A DNA stretch of 36,438 nt from an uncultured Lentisphaerota bacterium (GCA_900320095.1 ONQZ01000023.1:1-36438), one strand, 5' to 3'. Positions 16,592 to 25,416 are shown, numbered from the stretch's first letter. Translations and numbers: made by a program. The notes: generated by a model not told the origin, from the sequence alone.

Positions 16592-18481
16592 ATGCATGAG
16601 TTCAGAACGCATACCTGCGGCGAACTGAGAAAAAGCGATGTCGGAATCACTGCGCGCCTGTCCGGCTGGATCCACAGCGTGCGCGACCACGGCGGAATCA
16701 TCTTCATCGACCTGCGCGACCACTACGGCAAGACGCAGGTCGTGATCGACCCGACCAAGGATTTCTACCAGGAACTCGAACGCTGGCGCGTCGAGACGGT
16801 CGTGTGCTTCACGGGCAAAGTCGTGGCGCGCACCCCCGAGACCGTGAACCCGAAGATCGCGACCGGCGAGATCGAACTCGTGGCCGACGAGATGACCGTG
16901 CTCGGCGAGACCGAACAGCTCCCGTTCCTCGTGGCGAAAGACGAGGACGCGCCGGAAGCGCTCCGCCTCAAATACCGTTTCCTGGATCTCCGCCGCGATG
17001 AGCTCCACAACCACATCGTGATGCGCGCCAAGCTCATCGAAGCACTGCGCCGCAAGATGTGGGACCTCGGGTTCACCGAATACCAGACCCCGATCCTCAC
17101 CAGCAGCTCTCCGGAAGGCGCCCGCGACTACCTCGTCCCGAGCCGCGTCCATCCCGGCAAGTTCTACGCCCTGCCCCAGGCTCCGCAGCAGTTCAAACAG
17201 CTGCTGATGGTCGCCGGATTCGACCGCTATTTCCAGATCGCGCCGTGCTTCCGCGACGAAGACGCGCGCGCCGACCGTTCCCCGGGCGAATTCTACCAGC
17301 TCGACATCGAGATGAGCTACGCCACGCAGGACGACATTTTCGCGATCCTGGAAGACCTCCTCACGGACATCTTCCCGAAGTTCACCAGCAAGCAGATCAG
17401 CCCCGCCCCCTTCCCGCGCATCCCGTTCCGCGAATCCATGGAACGCTTCGGCACGGACAAGCCCGACCTCCGCAACCCGCTTGAAATGATCGACGTCACC
17501 GACATCTTCAAGGACAGCGGATTCCAGGCGTTCTCGAAGACCGTCGCCGCGGGCGGCGTCGTGAAGGCGATCAAGGTCAGCGGCATCGCGAAGGCGGACA
17601 ATCCGCAGCCGCGCCGTTTCTACGACGAAATGATCGCGTTCGCGCAGGAATGCGGCGCGAAGGGCATGGCCTACATCATTTGGAGCGCGGGCGAAACCAA
17701 GAGCCCGATCGTGAAGTTCCTCACCGGCAACGAACTGCCCTCCCTCGCCGAAAAAGCCGGCATCCAGGACGGCGACGTGCTGTTCTTCCTCGCCGACAAG
17801 CGCGCCCTCGTGAATTCCGTGGGCGGCAAGGTGATCGGCGAACTCGGACGCCGCCTCGGCCTCATCGACCCGAACGTCTTCAAATTCTGCTGGATCGTCG
17901 ATTTCCCGATGTTCGAGACCGACGAGGAGACCGGCGCGCTGATCTTCTGCCACAACCCCTTCTCCATGCCGCAGGGCGGGATGAAGGCGGTCGAGACGCA
18001 GAACCCGCTGGACATCGTGGCGTACCAGTACGACATCGTGTGCAACGGCATCGAACTCTCCTCCGGCGCGATCCGCAACCACCAGCCCGAACTCATGTAC
18101 AAGCTCTTCGAGATGTGCGGCTACTCCCGCGAGGTCGTCGACGACAAGTTCGGCGGCATGATCCGCGCGTTCAAGCTCGGCGCGCCGCCGCACGGAGGCA
18201 TCGCCCCCGGCGTCGACCGCATGGCAATGCTCCTCGCCGACGCCCCGAACATCCGCGAAGTCATCGCCTTCCCGTTCAATCAGCAGGCCGAAGACCTGAT
18301 GATGAACGCCCCGGCGGCAGTCGATATGAAACAGCTTCGCGAACTCCGCGTGATCCCCGTCCCGCAGGAGCTCAAATACGAAGAGACCTTCAAGAAACTT
18401 CTGGCCGAGGCCGAACGCATCCGCGCCGCGGAAGCCGCGGCGGCGGCCATGAACGCATCCGCGGCTCCGGAGCAGAACTAA
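16592..18481 (+). CDS. aspS: Aspartyl-tRNA synthetase
   Basis: 629 residues, slightly longer than the usual ~590. The ATG at 16592 is chosen because MHEFRTHTCGEL matches the family N-terminus and GGAG lies eight bases ahead; the frame opens earlier but overlaps the tRNA. An N-terminal OB-fold anticodon-binding domain (SGWIHSVRDHGGIIFIDLRD) is followed by the class II core. Motif 2 is FRDEDARADRSPGEFYQLD with Arg221, and motif 3 is GGIAPGVDRMAMLL with Arg543. The bacterial insertion (GAD) domain lies between. The enzyme charges tRNA-Asp with aspartate in the cytoplasm. An alanine-rich tail (AEAAAAAMNASAAPEQN) is unusual. The next gene follows after 43 bases, suggesting an operon with cell-wall genes. 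Confidence 0.97.
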   Translation: MHEFRTHTCGELRKSDVGITARLSGWIHSVRDHGGIIFIDLRDHYGKTQVVIDPTKDFYQELERWRVETVVCFTGKVVARTPETVNPKIATGEIELVADEMTVLGETEQLPFLVAKDEDAPEALRLKYRFLDLRRDELHNHIVMRAKLIEALRRKMWDLGFTEYQTPILTSSSPEGARDYLVPSRVHPGKFYALPQAPQQFKQLLMVAGFDRYFQIAPCFRDEDARADRSPGEFYQLDIEMSYATQDDIFAILEDLLTDIFPKFTSKQISPAPFPRIPFRESMERFGTDKPDLRNPLEMIDVTDIFKDSGFQAFSKTVAAGGVVKAIKVSGIAKADNPQPRRFYDEMIAFAQECGAKGMAYIIWSAGETKSPIVKFLTGNELPSLAEKAGIQDGDVLFFLADKRALVNSVGGKVIGELGRRLGLIDPNVFKFCWIVDFPMFETDEETGALIFCHNPFSMPQGGMKAVETQNPLDIVAYQYDIVCNGIELSSGAIRNHQPELMYKLFEMCGYSREVVDDKFGGMIRAFKLGAPPHGGIAPGVDRMAMLLADAPNIREVIAFPFNQQAEDLMMNAPAAVDMKQLRELRVIPVPQELKYEETFKKLLAEAERIRAAEAAAAAMNASAAPEQN

Positions 18482-18524
18482 AAGCGCTCCGGACCGCCCT
18501 GCCCCGCCGCATCGGAGGACCGGC

Positions 18525-19208
18525 ATGCCAGCCAAACGGACAAAACAGACCATCAAGCGGAAAAACGCCGGAAAGAAATCCGGAAAGACGGGTCCGCAGC
18601 GCGGTTCGCTGCAGATATCCGTTCACCGGACGCAGGCGGTCTTCCTGCTTCTGCTGTTCGCGATCATCGGCATCCTGATGGGCGTCGGCGTATGGAAGGC
18701 CGGAACGTCCATCATGAGCTACATGGACCGTTCGTCACGCTACGACAAAATGATCGTGGCGGCCGGACGGCGCAACGGCGTCTATCCGCCGCTTCTGAAG
18801 GCCGTGATCTGGAAGGAAAGCCGGTTCGACGCCTCGGCGCGCGGCAGCAAGGGCGAGATCGGCCTCATGCAGGTCATGCCCTCGACCGCCGTCAAGGACT
18901 GGGAACGGACGTTCCAGCGTCAGGTGCCGTCCGACGGCGCCCTGATGGACCCCGCGCTCAACATCGAGATCGGGTCGTGGTTCCTCGGCCGCGCGCTCGA
19001 ACGCTGGAAGGACTACAACGACGCCGAAGCGCTCGCGCTCTGCGAGTACAACGCCGGCATCCAGCGCGCCGACGCCTGGAAGCCGCTCCTCCACGACGGC
19101 AAGGTCATGCCGAACATCGACATCGAATCCACGCGCAAATACGTCCGGGACATCCTCGAACGGCGCGAACAATATGAACACGAATGGAAATGGGAGAAAC
19201 TCAAATGA
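18525..19208 (+). CDS. Membrane-anchored lytic transglycosylase (SLT domain)
   Basis: 227 residues. A very basic N-terminus (KRTKQTIKRKNAGKKSGK) precedes one membrane helix (~38-58), so the C-terminal domain should face the periplasm. The catalytic domain has the SLT signatures: Glu98 in WKESRFDASARG, then GEIGLMQVMPSTA and ALCEYNAG. Such enzymes cleave the MurNAc-GlcNAc bond of peptidoglycan, forming anhydro-MurNAc. The domain is short, like MltE or the catalytic core of Slt70, without the large helical ring. Its stop overlaps the next start codon (ATGA at 19205), so it is translationally coupled to the DUF3047 gene. The promoter is probably shared with aspS. Confidence 0.9.
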   Translation: MPAKRTKQTIKRKNAGKKSGKTGPQRGSLQISVHRTQAVFLLLLFAIIGILMGVGVWKAGTSIMSYMDRSSRYDKMIVAAGRRNGVYPPLLKAVIWKESRFDASARGSKGEIGLMQVMPSTAVKDWERTFQRQVPSDGALMDPALNIEIGSWFLGRALERWKDYNDAEALALCEYNAGIQRADAWKPLLHDGKVMPNIDIESTRKYVRDILERREQYEHEWKWEKLK

Positions 19209-19960
19209 ACAGACGTTTCCGCCTCATGAAAACCGCCGCCCTGACCGCCGCCCTCCTCGCTCCCTGCGCCTTCCTCTCCCTCGGATTGGGCGCGAAGGAC
19301 AAGGAACCCGTGCGCCACTGGGACTTCCAGACCTCGAAACTCAACAGCGACAAGGCCCCGGAAGGCTGGAGCTACCGCGGCAAGCCCGGCACACCCGACG
19401 TGAAGTACGAGATCGTCGAGGACAAGGAACTGAAGCACAAAGTCCTGCACATCACCTCCGACAAGGCGTCCGGCGTCATCATGGTCGACTGCTCCGACGT
19501 CGACCTGAAGAAATACCCGATCATGCGCTGGCGCTGGAAAGCCGTCACGCTCCCGACCGGCGCGGACGCCACGGTCAAGTCCAAGGACGACCAGGGCATC
19601 GCCATTTACGTCGGCTACGGCAAGCTCACACAGAGCAGCATCTCCTACAACTGGCAGACCGAGACCCCGAAAGGAAAATCCGGCAGCTCCACCTACAACT
19701 GGGTCGTCGACGTCGACTGGTTCACCCTGCGCGACAAGAACGACAAGATGGACACCTGGTTCGAGGAGGAAGTGAATGTCTACGACGACATGATGAAGAT
19801 CTTCAAGAAGATCCCGTCCGGCTGGGCGCTCAGCATCTCCTCGAACAGCCAGTACACCGCCTCGAAAGCCGACGTCTATCTGGACTACGTCGAGTTCGTC
19901 GAAAAGAAGTCCGCCGAGGCGAAGAAGGACGAGAAGAAGGACGAAAAGAAGGATAAGTGA
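19205..19960 (+). CDS. DUF3047-family secreted protein
   Basis: 251 residues from the ATG at 19205, which overlaps the preceding stop codon and has GGGAG eight bases ahead; the frame is open further upstream. A signal peptide of about 35 residues ends near LGLGAKD. The mature part is a single beta-rich domain with marks of DUF3047: HWDFQTSKL, MRWRWKAVTLPTGAD, KSKDDQGIAIYVGYG, SISYNW and WALSISSNSQYTASKADVYLDYVEF. It resembles a jelly-roll binding fold and is probably periplasmic or outer-membrane associated. The C-terminus is a low-complexity KKDEKKDEKKDK tail. Molecular function is unknown. Coupling to a lytic transglycosylase hints at a cell-envelope role. Confidence 0.8.
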   Translation: MNRRFRLMKTAALTAALLAPCAFLSLGLGAKDKEPVRHWDFQTSKLNSDKAPEGWSYRGKPGTPDVKYEIVEDKELKHKVLHITSDKASGVIMVDCSDVDLKKYPIMRWRWKAVTLPTGADATVKSKDDQGIAIYVGYGKLTQSSISYNWQTETPKGKSGSSTYNWVVDVDWFTLRDKNDKMDTWFEEEVNVYDDMMKIFKKIPSGWALSISSNSQYTASKADVYLDYVEFVEKKSAEAKKDEKKDEKKDK

Positions 19961-19994
19961 CCCCGTCTTCTTCTCCATGTTGTTACCAATTCTC

Positions 19995-20029
19995 CGGGCT
20001 GACGGATCCCCCATCCGCCGGCCCGTTTT
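19995..20029 (+). terminator. Terminator of the aspS operon
   Basis: CGGGC (19995-19999) pairs with GCCCG (20021-20025), and the inner CGGAT pairs with ATCCG. TTTT follows directly. Confidence 0.7.
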
Positions 20030-20150
20030 CTGTCTCCGGGACCCATCATCCGACGCGCACAAAAACGCAAAACACCGGGAAACCGTATTATTTGTAAGCT
20101 CAAATTACTCACTTTTTCGGATTATTTTCGCATTTTTTTTGTTTTTGAGC

Positions 20151-20179
20151 TTGCATTTTCGGTCGAGATGAAGTATAAT
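20151..20179 (+). promoter_or_regulatory. Strong promoter of the six-gene envelope operon
   Basis: TTGCAT (20151-20156) and a perfect TATAAT (20174-20179) with a 17 bp spacer. The same TTGCAT box occurs at 16422 and 35882. Confidence 0.8.
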
Positions 20180-20317
20180 ATGTTAGGACGTGCGAGCAAT
20201 ACATGCCGCACTCCGGCAAAGTTTACGCACCGGACGCCGCGGATGGACCATTTTCCCGGCGGACGGCTTCCGAAGACAACATGCAGGCACCCGAACGCAA
20301 AGGAGGCTTGAAACATC

Positions 20318-21484
20318 ATGAAGAAACTGTATTTCACCGCATTGACGGCGGCCGTGCTGGCGCTCGTCGCGGCGTCGGATTTCGCCGCCGAGGGAACGGT
20401 CACGACGGAGAACGAAAAGAAAACGACCACGACCACGACGACCACGACGACCGTGATCACGGAAACGGTCAGGACAAAGGAGAAGGAAAAGCCCGCGTGG
20501 AAGCCGTTCAAGGTCTGCGTGCTGGACTTCACCTCGATCGACACAGCCGGACAGGTCCGTTTCCTTGATGGCAAGAACAACCCGATCGTGATCCCGCCGC
20601 AGAACACGCTGAACGACGCCGACCACCGGACCATCAACTCCATCATGCAGGGTTATGTCCGCATGATCGACGCGTGGGACAACAGCTGGACGAACTCGGC
20701 GAACCGCGAGGCGCAGATCGACGACAACGTCTTCACGCGCAAGAAGGCGATCGACCTGTACAACACGATCGTGAAGGGCGAGCCGCGTCCGATGGTGATC
20801 GGCGCCGAGTACCTGAGCGCGTACCTGGGCAAGCACAACGACGTCTTCGGGACCATGGACGTCTCGCAAGTCGCCGTCGCGATGCAGAAGCTCCAGAAAC
20901 AAGACGATTTCCCGCGCAATTTCATGCTCCGCATCGCGAAGGAGACCGGAGCCACACACCTGATCTACGGCACGGTCGGAGACATCCACAGCAGGACCCG
21001 TTCGTTCTCCGGCTATGGCATCAACACCAGCACCACCACGTACGAACTGGACGTCACGATCAAGATGATCGACCTCGCGGCGCAGCACAGCGTGTACAGC
21101 AACGTCTACACGGGCAGCTATCGCGAACAGCGTCCGGTCAGCAATGACGCGTTCGACAACAACATCTTCCTGTCGCTCATGAAGTCCGCCCTGGAACAGG
21201 CCGCCGAGGACCTCTACGACGTCTGCAAGGAAGGCCGCAAGAACAAAGTGACCGTCACGCCCATGCCGTACATGATCACGGTCACGCCGACCGCCGGAGA
21301 CGATTTCAAGGCTTCGCAGGCCGTTGTCTATGCCGACGGCATCGTGGTCGGCGCGGGCGGCGAGGCGTTCCCCCTCCCCGAGGGCGCGCACAAGATCGAG
21401 ATCAAGGCCGACGGCTATCAGACCAAAACGCTTACGCTGGACGTGAAGAGCGACCAGACCGTCACCACCACACTGGAACACTAA
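20318..21484 (+). CDS. Secreted PEGA-domain protein with a polythreonine linker
   Basis: 388 residues. A signal peptide of ~24 residues (cut near DFAAEG) is followed by a short acidic region and a run of ten threonines (~36-45). A domain of about 280 residues then starts with KVCVLDFTSID, has HLIYGTVGDI and YELDVTIKMIDL, and resembles CsgG/LpoB-type folds in its beta-strand pattern. The C-terminus is a PEGA domain, with VYADGIVVGAGGEAFPLPEG, HKIEIKADGY and a final TTTLE. PEGA domains occur in envelope proteins, where they probably bind surface polymers. AAGGAGG lies 12 bases before the ATG. It is the first gene of the operon. Function is unknown; an outer-membrane-linked assembly factor is inferred. 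Confidence 0.8.
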   Translation: MKKLYFTALTAAVLALVAASDFAAEGTVTTENEKKTTTTTTTTTTVITETVRTKEKEKPAWKPFKVCVLDFTSIDTAGQVRFLDGKNNPIVIPPQNTLNDADHRTINSIMQGYVRMIDAWDNSWTNSANREAQIDDNVFTRKKAIDLYNTIVKGEPRPMVIGAEYLSAYLGKHNDVFGTMDVSQVAVAMQKLQKQDDFPRNFMLRIAKETGATHLIYGTVGDIHSRTRSFSGYGINTSTTTYELDVTIKMIDLAAQHSVYSNVYTGSYREQRPVSNDAFDNNIFLSLMKSALEQAAEDLYDVCKEGRKNKVTVTPMPYMITVTPTAGDDFKASQAVVYADGIVVGAGGEAFPLPEGAHKIEIKADGYQTKTLTLDVKSDQTVTTTLEH

Positions 21485-21503
21485 TCCGGAAAGGATGACT
21501 GCA

Positions 21504-22667
21504 ATGAACTTCAAAAAACTCATCACCGCGCTTGCATGCGTCGTTCTGTCCGCCGGCGTTTTCGCCGCCGATAAGCTCGCCGTCGCCGAACCCGTCGGAA
21601 AGGGCGGCGTGCCAGCGTCCGACATCGAAGCATTCTGGGGCATCCTGGAATCCTCGATCCAGTCCGATGAATACGCGCTCGTCTCCCGCGGCGCGCTGAA
21701 ACAGATGCTCACCGAAATCGGCCTTACGACCAGTTCCGATCTCGTGAGCCTGAACTCCACGCAGAAAGCGAAGCTCGGCGAAGTCGAGGGCGTGAAATAC
21801 ATCCTCGTCTCCGAGATCAGCAAGTTCGGCACACGCCTGAACTGCACCATGCGCATCCTGGACGCCACTACGGGCGAGATCGACCAGGCGCGCACGGCGA
21901 ACCTGCGCGTGAAGGACCTCGACGAACTCGCCGACGAGATTGAAGCCGCCCTGCAGAAACTCCTGTCCGACGACAAGGCGCTTCACCGTTCCGCGATCCT
22001 CGCGCCGGTCATCAAGGTCTCCGCGCCCGGCTACCTCGCCGACGATTTCAACGTCCGCCTCGAAAACGAGATGCTCGACAAGGGCCTGCGCCTCCAGAAT
22101 CTCCAGTCCGTCGCGAAGATTCTGAAGAAGAACGACATGGACAACCTGAACGAGCTGGAACCGAAGATGTACGTCAAGGCGGGCAAGCTCCTCGAGGTCG
22201 AAATGCTCATCCAGGCCACGATCACGCGCTTCGAGATCGAAAAGATCGCCTACAACGTCGCCGAGACCGGAGCCAGCGGATTCCGCTACATCGGCAACAT
22301 CGAGGGCAGCGTCCGCATCATCTCCGCGCAGACCGGCGAAACGCTCGGCAGCGTCCCGTTCGACGAGCGCGTCGACTTCCGCAGCATCCCGATCTCGACC
22401 CGGCGCGACTGGACCGTCGACGATTACGGCAAGCACCTCATCCGGACCGTCATCCCGCAGAAGGTCATCCCCGGCATCATGAAGTCTCCGGCGTTTAAGG
22501 ACAAAGCCGAAACGAAAGTCGAAGAACAGAAGGCCGACGCGGAAAAGTCCGCCGAACTCAAAGCGCCGCCCGTGAGGCCCTCCGGGATCATCGGCGTGGA
22601 CCGGCTCCTGAAGAGTGCTTCCGAGGGGTCCAAGTCAACGCTGGAACTCGAAAGCGTCGTAGAGTAA
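21504..22667 (+). CDS. CsgG-like periplasmic protein
   Basis: 387 residues from the ATG at 21504; GGAAAGGA is eight bases ahead of it but directly abuts the ATG at 21495. The signal peptide ends near AGVFAADK. The N-terminal domain (KLAVAEPVGKGGV, ALVSRGALKQMLTEIGL, GVKYILVSEISKF, TMRILDATTGEI) has the order of the CsgG/FlgO fold: strand, helix, a Q-helix, then a strand pair that reports whether the component is known. A second, similar half begins near residue 160 (SAILAPVIKVSAPGYLADDF, RLENEMLDKGL, MLIQATITRFE, SVRIISAQTGETLGSVPF), so the protein looks like a tandem of two related domains. There is no lipobox. The C-terminal ~60 residues are charged and disordered. A scaffold or activator role in the envelope is inferred. 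Confidence 0.75.
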   Translation: MNFKKLITALACVVLSAGVFAADKLAVAEPVGKGGVPASDIEAFWGILESSIQSDEYALVSRGALKQMLTEIGLTTSSDLVSLNSTQKAKLGEVEGVKYILVSEISKFGTRLNCTMRILDATTGEIDQARTANLRVKDLDELADEIEAALQKLLSDDKALHRSAILAPVIKVSAPGYLADDFNVRLENEMLDKGLRLQNLQSVAKILKKNDMDNLNELEPKMYVKAGKLLEVEMLIQATITRFEIEKIAYNVAETGASGFRYIGNIEGSVRIISAQTGETLGSVPFDERVDFRSIPISTRRDWTVDDYGKHLIRTVIPQKVIPGIMKSPAFKDKAETKVEEQKADAEKSAELKAPPVRPSGIIGVDRLLKSASEGSKSTLELESVVE

Positions 22668-22671
22668 CACC

Positions 22672-24210
22672 ATGACGATCCGCCGTTTCCTCTCCATCTG
22701 CTCACGCAACATTCTCCCCGCTGCGGCGGCCGGCATCCTCTTTGCCGGCTGCTCCAGCGTCGTGAACTCGCATACGCAGAAAGAGGATATGATGGCGGAT
22801 TATCTGAAGGGCGACAACGCGGGCGCGCTGGACGAGATCGAATACAAACTCCGCGAGCCCGCCTGGTACAACACCTCGGTCGTCGGCACCGGCGACGAGC
22901 TTGTGTGGCGGCTTGAAGCCGGCAGCATGAATTTCCACGTCGGAAACTTCGAGGAAAGCATCGACCAGCTCAAGATCGCCGAAGAACTGATCGAACGCTA
23001 CGACGAACGCGCCGAGGTCAGCGCGCGCGACATCGGAGCCGAGGCCGGAGCCGCCCTCACCAACCTCAACGCCCTGCCCTACCGCGGCTACTGCCGCGAC
23101 CGCATCGCGATCGCCGTCTACAAGGCGCTCGCCTACCTCGGCACAGGCAACGAGGAGGCGTTCCACGCCCAGATACGCCGTCTGCGCAACGAACAGAAGA
23201 AGGTCCAGGACGACTACAGCAAGTTCTTCGAGCAGGAAAAAGCGCGTCTCGACGCGGAAAAGGCGAAGAATCCCGAAGAGGCGAAAAAAGCCGATGCCCT
23301 GGGAAGCATAGAGAAGCTTTCCGGAAGCAAGGACAACGCCGCATTCAAGACCAACATGGACAAGGTCAAGAAGGTCGCGAACAAAGGGTACGGAAACTTC
23401 CTCAACCCAGTGGCGATCTTCCTCTCCGGGCTCGGGTCCGTCCGCGACGGCGAATACGACAATGCTCGCATCGACTTCCAGCACCTCAGCGAGGCCATGC
23501 CGAACAATCCGCTGTTCCGCCAGTATTACGTCACGGTTCTGAAGAACGCTGACCGCGAGATTCCTGAAAACCTCGCCGACGTCCAGCCGTTCGATTTCCC
23601 GCTGGACCGGGACTGCGTTTTCGTGGTCTTTGCGAACGGACGGAGCGCGGCGTTGGAGGAGAATTCCATCTACTTCCCCGTCATGGCTGCCTGGCCCTCG
23701 TGCGAATTCTACGACGCGCCGTTCCAGAATCTGGAAGCCGAAGCCGGGGGAAAGAAATACAGCTCGCTGATCCTCGCCGACATGGACGGCATCCTCGCGC
23801 AGGAGTTCGAGGAACGCCTCCCCGGCATCATCACGAGGATTGTTCTCGGCACACTCATCAAGGAGGCCGCCTACTACGCCGGAATCGCCGTGATCGCCGC
23901 GCAGAAGGACATGGATCCGGCAATCCAGGCCGCCGCGCTTGCGACAGTCGCCGTCGGAGGCGCCGCCTACCGTGCTGCCGTGAACACCGCCGACACGCGC
24001 GGCTGGGAGATACTGCCGAAGGAATTCCAGCTCACGCAGTTCCCGATGCCGGGAAACCGGCAGGTCGACCTCAAACTCAATCTGAACGGAGGGATGACAG
24101 TTTCCAAATCCCTGCAGCTCCCCGCGGACTGCAAATCCGCCATCATCTTTGTCGATGCACCCAGCGTGCAGAACGTGGCGTTCCACGTCCTGCCGATCAA
24201 ATCTAAATAA
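22672..24210 (+). CDS. COG3014-like lipoprotein
   Basis: 512 residues with a lipoprotein signal; the lipobox LFAGC puts the lipidated cysteine at residue 27, followed by SS, which favours the outer membrane. The N-terminal half is helical and TPR-like: a GDNAGALDEIEYKL repeat-type helix, FHVGNFEESIDQLKIAEEL, and a long charged coiled segment at ~165-215. The C-terminal half has a hydrophobic region, including AAYYAGIAVIAAQKD, and beta-rich sequence ending with LPADCKSAIIFVDAP. This matches my memory of the COG3014 lipoproteins found beside LpoB and YcfL genes in Vibrio and Shewanella. It starts four bases after the previous stop with a poor ribosome site, so it is probably coupled. The exact function is not established. 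Confidence 0.75.
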   Translation: MTIRRFLSICSRNILPAAAAGILFAGCSSVVNSHTQKEDMMADYLKGDNAGALDEIEYKLREPAWYNTSVVGTGDELVWRLEAGSMNFHVGNFEESIDQLKIAEELIERYDERAEVSARDIGAEAGAALTNLNALPYRGYCRDRIAIAVYKALAYLGTGNEEAFHAQIRRLRNEQKKVQDDYSKFFEQEKARLDAEKAKNPEEAKKADALGSIEKLSGSKDNAAFKTNMDKVKKVANKGYGNFLNPVAIFLSGLGSVRDGEYDNARIDFQHLSEAMPNNPLFRQYYVTVLKNADREIPENLADVQPFDFPLDRDCVFVVFANGRSAALEENSIYFPVMAAWPSCEFYDAPFQNLEAEAGGKKYSSLILADMDGILAQEFEERLPGIITRIVLGTLIKEAAYYAGIAVIAAQKDMDPAIQAAALATVAVGGAAYRAAVNTADTRGWEILPKEFQLTQFPMPGNRQVDLKLNLNGGMTVSKSLQLPADCKSAIIFVDAPSVQNVAFHVLPIKSK

Positions 24211-24221
24211 GGAGAACAACC

Positions 24222-24680
24222 ATGAAGAAAATATGCATGATCGGATGGTTCGCCGCCGTCGTGATGCTGGCCGCGTGCCAGAACTCCGTGAACACCATCG
24301 AAAACGCGGACAAGACCATGACGCCGAACTATGTCAACGACTCCCGTTTCGTGACCGACGGCTTCCTGAAACGCCGTCTCGCGCTCCAGAGCCTCACGCT
24401 GGGCCAGACCGCCGACGGCTACAAGCGCGCGCAGGTCGAAGTCACGAACGTACGTACCGGCGTCGCTGCGCAGTTCTGGAGTTCCATCACGCGCGAGAAC
24501 CCGTACCACATCCGCTACCGTTTCACCTGGTTCACCGAGGACGGCATGGCGGTCAACCACACGGTCCTCGCCGACTGGCAGGACGCCGTCATCATCCCCG
24601 GCGAGACGCTCTTCCTCCAGTCCGTCGCCCCGAACAAGAATTGCAGCGATTTCAAAATCAGCCTCAGAGAGGCAGACTAA
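24222..24680 (+). CDS. ycfL: YcfL-like lipoprotein (DUF1425)
   Basis: 152 residues; AAGGAG is seven bases ahead of the start. The lipobox MLAAC places the acylated cysteine at residue 19. The mature domain is a single small beta-rich fold (RLALQSLTLGQTADGYKRAQVEVTN, YRFTWFTEDGMAV, ETLFLQSVAPNKNCSDFKISLRE) typical of YcfL/DUF1425. In Escherichia coli the gene sits next to lpoB. Periplasmic, probably outer-membrane anchored. Its position between COG3014-like and LpoB-like genes is the main support for the assignment. Molecular role unknown. Confidence 0.8.
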   Translation: MKKICMIGWFAAVVMLAACQNSVNTIENADKTMTPNYVNDSRFVTDGFLKRRLALQSLTLGQTADGYKRAQVEVTNVRTGVAAQFWSSITRENPYHIRYRFTWFTEDGMAVNHTVLADWQDAVIIPGETLFLQSVAPNKNCSDFKISLREAD

Positions 24681-24696
24681 CAGAAAGGATATGCAC

Positions 24697-25344
24697 ATGA
24701 ACGCACGTTTTCTGATCCTCGGTCTTTCCGCCGCCGGAGCCCTCGCGCTCGCCGCGTGTGAAAGCAATAACACCGTCATCTACGACCCCGCCACCACCAA
24801 GACCGGGCTCCGCGCCACCAAAACGGTCTCCAGCGAGGAAATGCGCGAAGTCACCGTCGCCGCCGTCCAGGAGGCCATGACCAACGCCAAATTCACCTCA
24901 TTCTTGAGAAAGTACAGGGAGGAAGTCGGCGATCCGGACGCCTGCCCCATTCTGAAGCTCGACAAGACCATCAACAACACCGACGATCCCGACCTGAACA
25001 CCTCCGAGATCACCGACATGCTCTTCGAAGAGCTCCTGAACGCCGGCAAAGTCGAGGTCACTCTGGCCGAGGGCGCTGGCCGCACACAGGCTATCGCCGC
25101 CTCCCGCGACCTCGAATACGATGAGAACTTCGACCAGAGCACAGTCGCGAAACGCGGCACACTCCAGGCCGCCCGCCTCGTGCTCCGTCCGAAAGTCACC
25201 TCCAACTCCGTGCGCGACGGCGGCACGCAGGCCGTGACCCGCACCTTCGTGCTGGAAATGGCTGACGTGCAGACCGGCCTGGTCATGTGGCGCTTCACCA
25301 AACAGCTCGCATTCATGAAGAAAAGAAGCTCCGTCGGCTGGTGA
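24697..25344 (+). CDS. lpoB: LpoB-like penicillin-binding-protein activator lipoprotein
   Basis: 215 residues from the ATG at 24697; AAAGGA is seven bases ahead, while the ATG at 24691 is too close to it. The lipobox LAAC gives acylated Cys21. The mature domain has the LpoB/CsgG-like strand-helix order: EMREVTVAAVQEAM, ILKLDKTINNTDDPDLNTSEITDMLFEELLNAGKVEVTL, a helix, AARLVLRPKVTSN, and the C-terminal strand pair FVLEMADVQTGLVMW. In gammaproteobacteria LpoB reaches through the peptidoglycan layer to stimulate the bifunctional synthase PBP1b. No PBP gene is in this window. The C-terminus (FMKKRSSVGW) agrees with the usual end of the family. The activator function is inferred by homology. Confidence 0.78.
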   Translation: MNARFLILGLSAAGALALAACESNNTVIYDPATTKTGLRATKTVSSEEMREVTVAAVQEAMTNAKFTSFLRKYREEVGDPDACPILKLDKTINNTDDPDLNTSEITDMLFEELLNAGKVEVTLAEGAGRTQAIAASRDLEYDENFDQSTVAKRGTLQAARLVLRPKVTSNSVRDGGTQAVTRTFVLEMADVQTGLVMWRFTKQLAFMKKRSSVGW

Positions 25345-25389
25345 TCCGGCTCCCGGTCCATTGTCGCATTGACTGATCCGCCCTCCCCT

Positions 25390-25416
25390 CTCCCGCGCCA
25401 CATCGTGCGGCGGGAG
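25390..25416 (+). repeat. Stem-loop before the last gene of the envelope operon
   Basis: CTCCCGC (25390-25396) pairs with GCGGGAG (25410-25416) within a 117-base gap between the LpoB-like gene and the next lipoprotein gene. There is no T-tract, so partial attenuation or RNA protection is more likely than full termination. Confidence 0.45.

Larger units (their letters stand above)
19961..20317 (+). promoter_or_regulatory. Intergenic region: terminator, inverted repeat and operon promoter
   Basis: This 357-base gap holds no gene. It contains the terminator at 19995-20029, an AT-rich stretch with a widely spaced inverted repeat AAGCTCAAA (20096-20104)/TTTGAGCTT (20144-20152), a strong promoter at 20151-20179 whose -35 box overlaps that repeat, and a ~130-base 5' leader ending in AAAGGAGG before the first gene. 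Confidence 0.65.

Noticed and set aside
16586-18556. Long open frame (656 codons) opposite aspS
   Set aside because: It is a shadow of GC-rich codon positions in aspS, and all class II synthetase motifs lie on the plus strand.
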